Source of the DNA: a virus
IMG/VR virus record: IMGVR_UViG_3300048834_000619
Span: 1-41,126 of that record
Strand: one strand, 5' to 3'
DNA: 41,126 bases
Below are positions 28,415-36,962 of the stretch, one piece after another. The notes under the pieces are model-generated. The model was not told where the DNA came from and did not search any database. It saw only the letters and a program-made list of their open reading frames with translations. Each line of letters starts with the position of its first letter. The first letter of the stretch is position 1. Made by a program: the position numbers and the translations under genes.

Positions 28415-31400
28415 CAGCCGCCCGCCTTCGACGGGTGCAGCCACAGCTCGGTCGACATGTGGTCCAACAGATCGATGGCGTGGCGCTTCGGGTCGGTGGT
28501 CTCGAGGCGGATGTCCCCCGAGAACTCCACCCCCTTGCCGCCACCCACGAGAGCCTCGAGCGCAGCCACCAGCCCGCCCGACGACAAGGCGCCGGTGCCC
28601 GTGCCAGCGTCGCCCACCAGGCCACCCATGGCCATCGGCACCGTGCCCTTCGGGACCAGGTCGTAGTTGTACCAGCCAGCAGCGGTGCGCAAGTGGGGTA
28701 CAGACCGGGCAGGGATCCCGTTCTTCGGAACGAACACCTCACCGCCTGTGGCGGGCTCGGCCCACTGGTACATGGTCCGGTTCGCGTAGCGGGCCTGAGG
28801 GATGCCACCCCACCGGTAGCTCTGGAGCCCGCCCCACCGGCGCTCACGTTCGTAGTAGTCACCGAAGTGCCTGGTCGCCGGGTCGGCGTAGTAGGCCTGG
28901 ATCGTGGCCACCCGGTCCCTGGCCAGCTCGTCGAGGGCCGCATCCGTGGCAGCGAGACCGGCCGGATCGATGGTCGCCTGGATCAGGGTCTCGATCTGGC
29001 GGGGGGTGAGCCCCAGGGTGGTGAGGTACGCCTCCATGTCGCCCTTGGCGATGCCGGCGGCGTCTGCTGCCTCGAAAAGAGCGTCGCGGGTGTTGGCGAG
29101 CATCCAGGCCGCCTCATCGGTGCGGCCTGCCGCCATGTAGGCCTCGGCGAGCTCCAGGGCCGACTCGGCGGCCGAGGACAGCGCAGCCCGGTTCTCGCGG
29201 CCCTTCTCGGTCGTGGAGTCGATGCCGGCGCCGTTCTCCAAGAAGGTCGTGGTGAGCTCCTCAAGCGCCGAACCCCACCGGGTGGTGGCGTCGAACACGG
29301 ACTGCTCGACCCCAAAGATCGACTCGACGGTTTGCTTCCAGGCGTCGAGCCGGTCCTTGGCGCTGGCGGTCTCGTCACCGAACACCGCCATCGCTGACGC
29401 CAGCGACTCGGTCACGGGCGTCGCCGTGGACCCGGCCTCACGGGTGGCGTTGATCTGGCTGGATAGCTCGGCCACCGACAGCGAGGCCGTGTCGATGCCG
29501 TCGGACTCCAGCCGGCGCACCCAGTTCTCCACGGAGTCGATCGACTCCTGGGGGATCTGGGTTAGCGCACCCAGATCGAACAGCGACGGCTTGAGGCCCT
29601 CAGCCTCGGCCGCCACGTACCGGTACCGGTACTGCAGCTGGTAGTAGGCCCGATCGGCGTCGAGCGTCGCCTTGGACATCTCGTCGGTGAGCGCGATGTT
29701 GTCGGCCACCGTGTTCTTCATGGGCGTCATGATCTCCAGGGCGCCCTTCATGCTCCCGCCCCAGCCCTCGTTCTTCTTGCGGGCCTCGTTGGCGGCGGTC
29801 GCCTGCTCGCGCAGCTGGTTCGCTGTGGAACGCATCGACTCGGTCGACAGCTCGTCGGTCTTGGACTTGATGTCGTCGACGGCCTCGCGAGCCTGGGCCC
29901 TCGACTTCGACCAGGCGTCACCAACCAAGAACGCCCCGGCGACGACGCCCATCGTGGCCATCCGTAGAGCACCGATCGGGGCGATCATGCCGCCCATGGC
30001 GGCACGGGTCTGAGCCACCCCGGCCGCCATGCCCGCGCTCATCCGTGCCCCGGCAGCGGGCACGGCGAACATGTTGGCCATCATCAGGCGGATGCCACCG
30101 GTGAACATCGCGACCCGGCCCGTCGCGTTGAAGGCTGAGATCGCCACCACGTCGAGACCGAGCGACATGCGGGCCATGGCGGCGCTCGACAGCGCGGCCG
30201 CCCCGGCTGCGATCTTGAGCCCGATGTAGGACCCTGCCACCACAGCGACGACCGTCGAGTGGTCAGCGAGCAGCCCGGTAGTGCGCTCGACGATGTCGGC
30301 CGTGGCAGTCAGCACGGTCACCACACCGGCGCCGGCGAGCTTGGCTGCGAACTCGGTGACGGGACGGCCGGCTGCCACCAGGTCGCCCAAGACCTCGATC
30401 ACGTTCTCGCCGGTGTCCACGAGGTCCCGTCCGGTCGAGATCAGCGGATCGAAGAACCCTTCGGGCGGTGAGGCCAGGAAGTCGACGGCCAGGTTGGCGG
30501 TGTCGACCAGGCTGCGGATCATCGGGATGCCGGCGGTGCCGATCTTGATCACGAGGGTCTCGACCGACCCGGACAGCTCCTCGAGCGATCCGTTGAGGTT
30601 GTCGAGCCGTGCCGCAGCGACGTCCTCGGCGGTGATCTTGTCGAGCTCGGCCGACAGGTTCGAGATCCCAGCCGCGCCCTCGTCGTAGAGCACCGCTGCG
30701 GCACGGATCGCGTCTGCCCCGAACAGCACGTTCAGGGTGGCGAGCTGCTGCTGGCGGGTCTGACCGCGGAGCGCCTCCTGTAGGACGCCTGACACCTCGG
30801 CGAGCGACTTCACTTCACCGGTGGCGTCGAAGAACTTGTTCGCCCCGTCAGCGGTGATGATCCCCAGCTCCGACATCAAAGCGGCAGCCCGGTCGGTGGT
30901 GGGCTCGAGGCGCATCAGCATCGTCTTGAGCGACGTGCCGGCGTCGCTGCCGATGATGCCGGCGTTGCCCATGGCGGTGATGCCCACGGCCAGGTCCTCG
31001 AAGGAGAACCCGACCAGGTTGGCCACCGCGCCCGACATCTGTAGCGAGTACGCGAAGTCCTCGACCTCGATCGCCGACGCGTTCGCTGCGCCGGCGACCA
31101 GGTCCGCGATGCGGGGCATGTCCGCCGCGGTGAGGTTGAACGAGTTCATCGCGTTGGCGGCGATCTCGGCCGCCTTCGGGAGCTCGACCGCCCCGGCGGC
31201 GGCGAGGGCCACCGTGGCGTCCGCTGCGCCGCCCATGACGCCCTCGACGGACACGCCGGCCTTGACGAGTTCCTCCATGGCCATGGCCGACTCGGAGGCG
31301 CTGAAAGCGGTGTCGGCGCCGAGCTGGAGGGACTTGGAGCGCAGCTGATCCAGCTGGGAACCGGTCGCACCCGACACCGCCCCCACGGCCGAGATCCGGG

Positions 31401-31638
31401 CCTCGAAGTCGCGGGCTACGTTGAGCGTCTTGAGGAACGCCACAGCCGTGAGAGCGAGCGGACCGGCGACCTTGAGCTTCTGGCCGAACCCGGCCGCGAA
31501 CCCGCCCCCCATCGAGGCGCCGGCCTGTCGGCCGACCCCGGGCATGACCCCGGCGAGCTCGCGGTTCATCATCGCCGTCACCCCCCGGAACGAGGGGATC
31601 ACCTGGAGGGTTGCGTAGCCGGCGTTTCCTGCGCTCAT
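28414..31638 (-). CDS. Tail tape measure protein
   Basis: 1074 residues, setting tail length. The N-terminal third is of TP901/PhageMin_Tail type: ELVKAGVSVEGVMGGAADATVALAAAGA, LVAGAANASAIEVEDFAYSLQMSGAVANLVGFSFEDLAVGITAMGNAG. Long helical regions follow, then a glycine-rich C-terminus with PATGGEVFVPKNGIPARS. ATG 31638 has GGGAGGGGAG upstream; an open frame upstream of this is a shadow. The rule of about 1.5 angstrom per residue gives a tail of roughly 160 nm. Confidence 0.9.
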   Translation of the reverse strand: MSAGNAGYATLQVIPSFRGVTAMMNRELAGVMPGVGRQAGASMGGGFAAGFGQKLKVAGPLALTAVAFLKTLNVARDFEARISAVGAVSGATGSQLDQLRSKSLQLGADTAFSASESAMAMEELVKAGVSVEGVMGGAADATVALAAAGAVELPKAAEIAANAMNSFNLTAADMPRIADLVAGAANASAIEVEDFAYSLQMSGAVANLVGFSFEDLAVGITAMGNAGIIGSDAGTSLKTMLMRLEPTTDRAAALMSELGIITADGANKFFDATGEVKSLAEVSGVLQEALRGQTRQQQLATLNVLFGADAIRAAAVLYDEGAAGISNLSAELDKITAEDVAAARLDNLNGSLEELSGSVETLVIKIGTAGIPMIRSLVDTANLAVDFLASPPEGFFDPLISTGRDLVDTGENVIEVLGDLVAAGRPVTEFAAKLAGAGVVTVLTATADIVERTTGLLADHSTVVAVVAGSYIGLKIAAGAAALSSAAMARMSLGLDVVAISAFNATGRVAMFTGGIRLMMANMFAVPAAGARMSAGMAAGVAQTRAAMGGMIAPIGALRMATMGVVAGAFLVGDAWSKSRAQAREAVDDIKSKTDELSTESMRSTANQLREQATAANEARKKNEGWGGSMKGALEIMTPMKNTVADNIALTDEMSKATLDADRAYYQLQYRYRYVAAEAEGLKPSLFDLGALTQIPQESIDSVENWVRRLESDGIDTASLSVAELSSQINATREAGSTATPVTESLASAMAVFGDETASAKDRLDAWKQTVESIFGVEQSVFDATTRWGSALEELTTTFLENGAGIDSTTEKGRENRAALSSAAESALELAEAYMAAGRTDEAAWMLANTRDALFEAADAAGIAKGDMEAYLTTLGLTPRQIETLIQATIDPAGLAATDAALDELARDRVATIQAYYADPATRHFGDYYERERRWGGLQSYRWGGIPQARYANRTMYQWAEPATGGEVFVPKNGIPARSVPHLRTAAGWYNYDLVPKGTVPMAMGGLVGDAGTGTGALSSGGLVAALEALVGGGKGVEFSGDIRLETTDPKRHAIDLLDHMSTELWLHPSKAGG

Positions 31639-31660
31639 GGCTCCCCTCCCTCGGTGTGGG

Positions 31661-32376
31661 TCAGCGGTTGTTGTGGGCCTCGGCGCGGGCCTTCGCAGCA
31701 CGCAGCACCCTGAGCCGCTCGGGCGACAGCACGCCCTTCTTGGCGGCGTGGGGCGACAGCGGATGTGGGGCGGGGTTCTTCACGCCCAGGGCAGCGACCA
31801 CCGAGCGGCGGGTGTCGTCGAGCACCTGGTGGAGCACGCTCCACTCAGGCGGCTTGTTCACCGCCCGATCGAGAGCAGAACCTGCCGGCAGGTGCCGCAC
31901 CAGGACGAGCAGCCGGCGCAGCGACGGCCCGGACCGGTCACGGCCTGGGCCTGGTAGCCACCGCTCCGGAAGGCAGATCCCCGGGTAGGTGGCGAGCAGT
32001 GCGGCCTCCACCGCGTCGGGCCAGGCCCGGAGCAGACGGAGGAGGCCCGCTATTCCCCCTGATTGGCCTCGCCGAACGCCGCCATGATCGTGGCCATCAA
32101 GTCGTTGGCGTCACGGGCGGTTCGACGGTTGCCGGCACCGAACTGGGCGAACTGGCGTCGGCCGAGCACTGCTCGCAGGAACGCGATGCCCTTGCCGCTC
32201 TCGAGTGCTTCGATCGCCTGGTAGTCCCAGTCGCCGTCGTCGGCGGGCACGGTCCAGGGCCGGCCGTTCCACTCGACCGCGATCATCTCGACCTCGTCCA
32301 CGCCATCGGTGGTCGGTTCGGTGTCGGGCTCGGCGGGGGCCGCAGCGGTAGCGGGAGCGGTCTGTTTGTTGGGCAT
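31661..32376 (-). CDS. Tail assembly chaperone GT (-1 frameshift product)
   Basis: The G frame (32376-32050) ends CAG GGG GAA TAG; the GGGGGAA heptamer at 32053-32059 lets the ribosome slip back one base, after which the frame is open to 31661 and reads AGLLRLLRAWPDAVEAALLATYPGICLPERW without interruption. The fusion is about 238 residues, 107 from G and 131 from T. The T half alone is open from a GTG at 32011, but coding character continues back to the slip site, which supports frameshifting. G and GT chaperone the tape measure, as in lambda. Confidence 0.75.
32050..32376 (-). CDS. Tail assembly chaperone G
   Basis: 108 residues: a Pro/Ala-rich acidic N-terminus (MPNKQTAPATAAAPAEPDTEP) then EVEWNGRPWTVPADDGDWDYQAIEALESGKGIAFLRAVLGRRQFAQFGAGNRRTARDANDLMATIMAAFGEANQGE. 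This is the usual chaperone composition between the major tail protein and the tape measure. ATG 32376 has GGAGT upstream. Frameshift near its end gives GT. Confidence 0.75.
   Translation of the reverse strand: MPNKQTAPATAAAPAEPDTEPTTDGVDEVEMIAVEWNGRPWTVPADDGDWDYQAIEALESGKGIAFLRAVLGRRQFAQFGAGNRRTARDANDLMATIMAAFGEANQGE
32053..32059 (-). promoter_or_regulatory. Slippery heptamer GGGGGAA
   Basis: The codons CAG GGG GAA TAG carry G GGG GAA immediately before the G stop codon. P-site GGG can re-pair perfectly after a -1 slip; the A-site re-pairing is imperfect, so the efficiency may be low, as suits a minor GT product. Confidence 0.6.
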
Positions 32377-32418
32377 GGGGGTGACTCCGTTCGTGGGCGA
32401 CTCCGTGGACAGGTGGTG

Positions 32419-32457
32419 CGTCCCGGGCCGGAGCGGAGTCGGCTCCGGCCCGGGACG
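32419..32457. terminator. Strong hairpin after the major tail protein
   Basis: CGTCCCGGGCCGGAGC (32419-32434) pairs perfectly with 32442-32457 (16 bp) around a 7-base loop. On the minus strand it follows the major tail gene stop by about 38 bp and has no T tract. It may attenuate transcription or protect the upstream mRNA so capsid and tail tube exceed downstream proteins. Confidence 0.6.
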
Positions 32458-32495
32458 TTCCGTGCGGCCGGCTGCAGGGGCAGCAGGCCAGACGG

Positions 32496-33287
32496 TCAGG
32501 GGGCGGTGACGGTGACGGTCTCGGTGTCGGTCTGGCCGCCGTAGGTGGCGGTGATGTCGGCGGTGCCCGCCTCGACACCCACGACGAACCCGGACCCGTA
32601 GGGCACGGTGGCCGTGTCGGTGTCGTCGGAGCTCCAGTCGGCCGAGGCGGTGACGTCGACGGTCGAGGCGTCGTCGTAGGTCGCGGTCGCGGTGAGCGAG
32701 GTGATCGCCCCCTCCTCGACCGACGCGGTGCCCGAGATCGCCAGCGACTCGAGGACCGGGCCCCCGATGCCGGGCTGGCGGAGCAAGAGCTCGAAGTCGG
32801 CGTTCGGGAAGAACGTCACCTCGAACTCCCACATGGTGACCTCGGACTCGGCGTCCTTCACCTCACCGATCAGGTCGACCTCGGCCTGGTAGTAGGAGAT
32901 GAGCCGCTTCTTGGTCGTGCCCTCACGCATCTCGAACGCGACGAGGAGCCGCTCGAGGGCCGGCACCTTGAGCACGCCGGTCGCCAGGTCCGAACCCGGC
33001 CAGGCCAGGCCGGCGACGACCTCGCCGCCGCCTTCGAACGCGGTGAACTTCTGGGTGAGCTTGAAGTTCTTGCGGGTGGAGCGCAACAGCCCGCCGCCCC
33101 AGAAGAACTTGTCGGACTTCTCGACGTTGCGGGCGATCGGGAACCCGGCGTCGCCGTCGAGGCAGCCGACGTACTTCCAGCTGGCGTGCCACGCGTCGTT
33201 GACGGTGGCGGGGATCTCGGTGCCGAGCGGGGCGACGAGGACGTCAGCGTTCGGCCACAGTTCGGCGAGGGATGGATCGTTGGCCAT
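32496..33287 (-). CDS. Major tail protein with Big_2 (Ig-like) domain
   Basis: 263 residues. The first 175 residues form the tail tube protein; residues 180-263 are a Big_2-type Ig-like domain (SLTATATYDDASTVDVTASADWSSDDTDTATV...GTADITATYGGQTDT), a decoration common on siphovirus tubes. AGAGAGG precedes the ATG at 33287. The gene comes just before G/GT and the tape measure. Confidence 0.8.
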   Translation of the reverse strand: MANDPSLAELWPNADVLVAPLGTEIPATVNDAWHASWKYVGCLDGDAGFPIARNVEKSDKFFWGGGLLRSTRKNFKLTQKFTAFEGGGEVVAGLAWPGSDLATGVLKVPALERLLVAFEMREGTTKKRLISYYQAEVDLIGEVKDAESEVTMWEFEVTFFPNADFELLLRQPGIGGPVLESLAISGTASVEEGAITSLTATATYDDASTVDVTASADWSSDDTDTATVPYGSGFVVGVEAGTADITATYGGQTDTETVTVTAP

Positions 33288-33368
33288 GGGGGCCTCTCTT
33301 TCGTGTTCGGGGAGCGCGCCCGGACGGGAACGCAGAAGGGGTGGTGCGGGCCCGTGTCGGGCAGGTCG

Positions 33369-33764
33369 CTATGCCAGCGGGGTCGAGCGGACCGTCATCG
33401 AGACGGTGAACGTGGCCAGCTCGGCGCCCGTGTCGGGATCGCGGGCGGGCAGCACGCCCGTGGCGGGGCGGATCGTGGAGATCACCCCGGTGCCGTCGTG
33501 GGCACACAGCCGGGCCTCGGCATCGAGCGCCAGGTCTTTGGCCTGTGACGTCGACGACGCCCAGGCGGTCACCCGGATCAGCGCCTGCGACGTGAGGCGG
33601 TGCGGTGGGGTCCTGGTGCCGTCCCAACCGACCTGCAGGTGATCGGGCGAGTCCTTGGTCCAATCCGAGGGCACGCCGATGCCGACCGTCGTCGGTGATG
33701 GCGTGAGCTCAGAGAGCAACGCCCTTGCGGCCTTCTCGACGTCGGGCACGCGCATCTCGGTCAC
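33369..33764 (-). CDS. Tail terminator-like protein
   Basis: 131 residues: MTEMRVPDVEKAARALLSELTPSPTTVGIGVPSDW, then ALIRVTAWASSTSQAKDLALDAEARLCAHD and a C-terminal strand. The size, pattern and position between head closure proteins and the major tail protein fit the terminator that caps the tail tube. ATG 33764 overlaps the preceding stop (ATGA). Confidence 0.65.
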   Translation of the reverse strand: MTEMRVPDVEKAARALLSELTPSPTTVGIGVPSDWTKDSPDHLQVGWDGTRTPPHRLTSQALIRVTAWASSTSQAKDLALDAEARLCAHDGTGVISTIRPATGVLPARDPDTGAELATFTVSMTVRSTPLA

Positions 33765-34024
33765 CGCCTCGACCTCACGTCGAGACCGGCCCGTGCTGCG
33801 GCTCGGGTCAGCACGCCGTACTTGGCCTGGGTGGCGGCCCCGGCTGGGTGAGCGATCGTCACGTCGACGACAGCCCGGTCCGTGGTGCGCTCGCTGGTCT
33901 CAACCGGGAGGTCCGTAGCGTCACGGGCATGCCCGGCGACCTCACGGGCCGCCTCGCGAACGAGCTTGCGGATCTGGTCGGACTTGGCGATGTCGGCCAT
34001 GCCGGAGCGGTCGAGAACGAACAT
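33761..34024 (-). CDS. Head-tail joining protein (HK97 gp10-like)
   Basis: 87 residues starting MFVLDRSGMADIAKSDQIRKLVREAAREVAGHARDATDLPVET. HK97 gp10-like proteins sit between head closure and tail terminator genes and share such a helix. The ATG at 34024 shares one base with the upstream stop. An open frame upstream to 34108 is a shadow. Confidence 0.55.
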   Translation of the reverse strand: MFVLDRSGMADIAKSDQIRKLVREAAREVAGHARDATDLPVETSERTTDRAVVDVTIAHPAGAATQAKYGVLTRAAARAGLDVRSRR

Positions 34025-34365
34025 CAGCCCTCCGCTCTGCGCAACGCGACCTCGATGCCACCGACCTGGTGCCCGATCCACGGGCCCGGCTCGCCGGTGA
34101 CGTCCCACAGGTCGCCATCGATGCGGAACTGGTCATGGCGGGTCACATCGGTGCCCGGCGGAAAGTAGGCGGTGTAGCCGACGACCACACCGTTGCGGGC
34201 CCGCTCAGTGGTCTCGCCTAGAGACACCAGGTCGGTGCGGGGAGCGAGCAGCACTCCTTCGATGTCCTCGTCGGCGGTCGTGCTGGTGATCGGGTCGCCG
34301 TCGGCGTCCCAACCACCTGGGGTGGAGCGGACCCGGGTGACCGACCGGGTCTTGAGACGGGTCAC
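34024..34365 (-). CDS. Head closure / stopper-like protein
   Basis: 113 residues: VTRLKTRSVTRVRSTPGGWDADGDPITSTTADEDIEGVLLAPRTDLV, beta-rich, ending with WDVTGEPGPWIGHQVGGIEVALRRAEG. The size, fold signature and position match SPP1 gp16-like stopper proteins. GTG 34365 overlaps the preceding stop (GTGA). Confidence 0.6.
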   Translation of the reverse strand: MTRLKTRSVTRVRSTPGGWDADGDPITSTTADEDIEGVLLAPRTDLVSLGETTERARNGVVVGYTAYFPPGTDVTRHDQFRIDGDLWDVTGEPGPWIGHQVGGIEVALRRAEG

Positions 34366-34958
34366 GGCTGGTCCCGGTGAACCGGCACCGACGACGGGCC
34401 GTCCACGCCGCACAGCTGGTCGAGCAGCCGCCGGGTGGAACGGGTGAGCGAAAGGTCTGGGCTCTGGCCCGGCGCGAACGACATCTGGAACGGACCGGCG
34501 CCCTCCTGAGTGACAGCAGGGCCCCCGCCAGCGGTCATGGTGCCCACGACCATGGCCACCACCGCCGCCACGATCTGACCAGGCACGACAACCCAGCCAG
34601 CCGTGTACTCCACGGTCAGCTCCCCCATCGGCCACCACACGTCCCGGCCGTCCTCCCGGCGGATCAGCAGGGCCGGGCGACGGTTGCCGCCCGGCTCCCA
34701 CCGGTACTCGGATGGGTCGACCGTCGCGCCGTCGGCGACTACCGAAGCCACGGCGGTCATCGGCCGTTGCGGGAGGTATGCGACGCCCTCCCATGGGCGG
34801 ACCGTCGAGGTTACGGTGCCCGACACGATCTGTTGACCGTGGGCCCCGGCGAGCACCGCATCAGACGCCAGCTCGAGCAGCCGGTGCACCCGGCCCTCGT
34901 CGGCCGGGTACGACCCCGTGACCGCTGCGTAGTCGTCGATGCTCGCCAGGACCACCAC
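34362..34958 (-). CDS. Head-tail connector (gp6/gp15-like)
   Basis: 198 residues: MVVLASIDDYAAVTGSYPADEGRVHRLLELASDAVLAGAHGQQI, then an alpha/beta body ending in a long helical segment (IVAAVVAMVVGTMTAGG). The N-terminal pattern (IDDYAAVTG...RVHRLLELASDAV) is that of the HK97 gp6/SPP1 gp15 family. GGAGGAC lies just upstream of GTG 34958. Confidence 0.7.
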   Translation of the reverse strand: MVVLASIDDYAAVTGSYPADEGRVHRLLELASDAVLAGAHGQQIVSGTVTSTVRPWEGVAYLPQRPMTAVASVVADGATVDPSEYRWEPGGNRRPALLIRREDGRDVWWPMGELTVEYTAGWVVVPGQIVAAVVAMVVGTMTAGGGPAVTQEGAGPFQMSFAPGQSPDLSLTRSTRRLLDQLCGVDGPSSVPVHRDQP

Positions 34959-34967
34959 GGTGTCCTC

Positions 34968-35624
34968 CTACTCGCCGTCGACAGCCACCGGGGTGGCGGT
35001 CACCGGCTCGGACCACGGCCCGGGCCCGGCCTCGGTGACGGCGCGCACCCGGAACCGGTAGGCGACGTCGTTGGCGAGATCGAGCACCTCGAAGGGCGAC
35101 TCGGTGCACGGGTCGATCTCGGCGGCCTCAGGGTCGCTGGCGCCGTCCTCGATCGACTCGACCTCGAACCCGACAGCGGGCCCGGAGGGCACCCAGGACA
35201 CCGTCGCGGCCTCGACGCCGGCCTCCACGGCCACCTCTCCGACCTCCACCACAGCGGCCCCCGGATCGGGGTCGCCGGGATCCACGGACGGCGGCTCGAC
35301 GGCAGCGATGGCCGCCAAGATGTCGTCCTTGCGGGTCGCTCCCTGAAGGTCGATGCCCACCGCTGCGGCGTAGGCCTTCAGGTCCTTGACCGTCGGCTTG
35401 GCCGGCAGCACCGGCACAGCCGGCACCTGGGTCGACGGGGCCGCGGCCGCCGGGGCCGTGTCGGGGTCCAACGGAGCGGAGTCGCTGGACCGGTCGATGT
35501 TGTAGCCCTGGCGGCGGAAGTACGCGAGGGCGCGAGGGTTGGTGGTCTCCGCCTTCCCGTCGACGAAGTACACGCCGGCAACTCGGCCCGTGTACCCCGC
35601 GACGGGGGCGGTCACGGACGCCAT
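34968..35624 (-). CDS. Head protein with HeH/SAP-like and FnIII domains
   Basis: 218 residues. N-terminal short domain (VAGVYFVDGKAETTNPRALAYFRRQGYNI), then a HeH/SAP-like helix pair (TVKDLKAYAAAVGIDLQGATRKDDILAAIAAVE), then a C-terminal fibronectin type III domain (TVSWVPSGPAVGFEVESIED...YRFRVRAVTEAGPGPWSEPVTATP). FnIII domains occur as carbohydrate- or decoration-type modules on capsids. It is coupled to the capsid gene by a one-base overlap. Role: capsid decoration or head-tail junction, inferred. Confidence 0.6.
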   Translation of the reverse strand: MASVTAPVAGYTGRVAGVYFVDGKAETTNPRALAYFRRQGYNIDRSSDSAPLDPDTAPAAAAPSTQVPAVPVLPAKPTVKDLKAYAAAVGIDLQGATRKDDILAAIAAVEPPSVDPGDPDPGAAVVEVGEVAVEAGVEAATVSWVPSGPAVGFEVESIEDGASDPEAAEIDPCTESPFEVLDLANDVAYRFRVRAVTEAGPGPWSEPVTATPVAVDGE

Positions 35625-36931
35625 CAGCGGACCCGGATTCCACGGAAGACGGCCGCTGCCTTGGTCGCCTTCAAGGCCACCGAGGCGGGGCCGAGCTCGA
35701 CCTCGCCCTTCTTGACCGCGCCGGGCTGGGTGAAGTCCGGGAGCCAGACCTGCACGAGCGGGGCACCGACCGTGGAGACGCCGTGGAACCCGTCCATGCC
35801 GACGCGCACGGCGTACAGGTCGGTGAGACCACCGAGGTCGGCGGTCTCGGCGGCCGTGACCACCACCGGCACCACATCGTCGAGGACCGACTGGTCCGAG
35901 ACGGTGACCTCCATGTCGACACCGGCGAGATCACCCGAGAACGTGATCGTCCACGCACCGGCCGAACCGGACACGGTGCCGTTGCCGGCGCCGACGCTTT
36001 CGCACGCCTCGACGGCGAGCTCGGCGGTGGCGATGTTGGCGTTCCAGGCGATCGCTGCGGTCTCGTCGCTGACCCCGGTGTCGAGATTGGTGATGGTCAG
36101 CTTGAAGCTGCCACCGTCGGCGCCGGCACCGTTGGTGATCGTCCAGACGCTGTTGTCGGAGTCGTAGACCGGGATGATCGGCTGGTTGGAGCCGGCCTTG
36201 TTCCCGGGGTCGGCGAACACGACGTCGCCATAGGACTCCCGGAAGATGGGGCGGCCGTTCTCGCCGACGAGCCCCTCGATCGGGGCCCGCACGTACATGC
36301 TCGAGCGGCGGACGATGGCGCGCACCTTGGCCAGGGCGAGCTTGTTGCCGAGCACGAGGGTCGGGGTCCCATCGAGGACCCCGAGGAAGTCGTCCAAGGC
36401 GTCGAGGGCCTTGTGCTTGACGGACGCGTCGGTGTCGAGGTCGACCCAGTCGGAACGGGCCGAGTCGGTCACCTCGGTGTCGGATCCGGTGAGGGCCTTG
36501 TCGAGGCCGTCGAAGCCGTGGGCGTCGACGCCGGTGTCGCCGTTGATGACCAGGTCCTGGAACTTGGTCCGGGTCGACTTGATCTTGTTGCGCAGGTTCA
36601 GCGACACCGCGCTGGACGCTGCGGGGCCGACACGGGAGAGGACCCGGTCGACCTCGAACGAGCCACCCATCACGGCCAGGGTGGTCGTGTACAGCTCGGT
36701 GGTGACCTCGGAGGGGTCGTACTCGGTGTTGAGCTCGCGGGTGTCAGCGGTGCCTTCGGTGACCTGGCGGCGGTAGCCGTAGGTGAGGGTCGCCCCGCCG
36801 CCGGCCGGGTTCACCGCATCGTCGAAGGGAAGGGCGTCGAGGATGACGGATTCCTTGCGGAACTCGTCGATCACCATGACGTCCAGGTCGGTCTGGGCGT
36901 TGCGAGACGCCTCGGTCAGTGAGGTGGGCAT
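35624..36931 (-). CDS. Major capsid protein, HK97 fold, with an inserted Ig-like domain
   Basis: 435 residues. The N-terminal arm (LTEASRNAQTDLDVMVIDEFRKESVILDALPFDDAVNPAGGGATLTYGYRRQ) matches actinophage capsid proteins of the HK97 fold. Residues about 259-367 are an insertion (GGSFKLTITNLDTG...AAIAWNANIATAELAVEACESVGAGNGTVSGSAGAWTITFSGDLAG) of a repeat-domain type common in virion proteins; the fold resumes with LYAVRVGMDGFHGVS. The insertion probably projects as a decoration. Downstream of scaffold. Confidence 0.85.
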   Translation of the reverse strand: MPTSLTEASRNAQTDLDVMVIDEFRKESVILDALPFDDAVNPAGGGATLTYGYRRQVTEGTADTRELNTEYDPSEVTTELYTTTLAVMGGSFEVDRVLSRVGPAASSAVSLNLRNKIKSTRTKFQDLVINGDTGVDAHGFDGLDKALTGSDTEVTDSARSDWVDLDTDASVKHKALDALDDFLGVLDGTPTLVLGNKLALAKVRAIVRRSSMYVRAPIEGLVGENGRPIFRESYGDVVFADPGNKAGSNQPIIPVYDSDNSVWTITNGAGADGGSFKLTITNLDTGVSDETAAIAWNANIATAELAVEACESVGAGNGTVSGSAGAWTITFSGDLAGVDMEVTVSDQSVLDDVVPVVVTAAETADLGGLTDLYAVRVGMDGFHGVSTVGAPLVQVWLPDFTQPGAVKKGEVELGPASVALKATKAAAVFRGIRVR

Positions 36932-36962
36932 TGGGGCCCCTTTCGTTTCGGGTTGGAGGCGA

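Noticed and set aside
34377-36167. 596-codon plus-strand open frame
   Set aside because: Lies opposite the capsid, head and connector genes; Gly/His/Arg-rich with no domain, and GC-rich codon bias opens the complementary frame.
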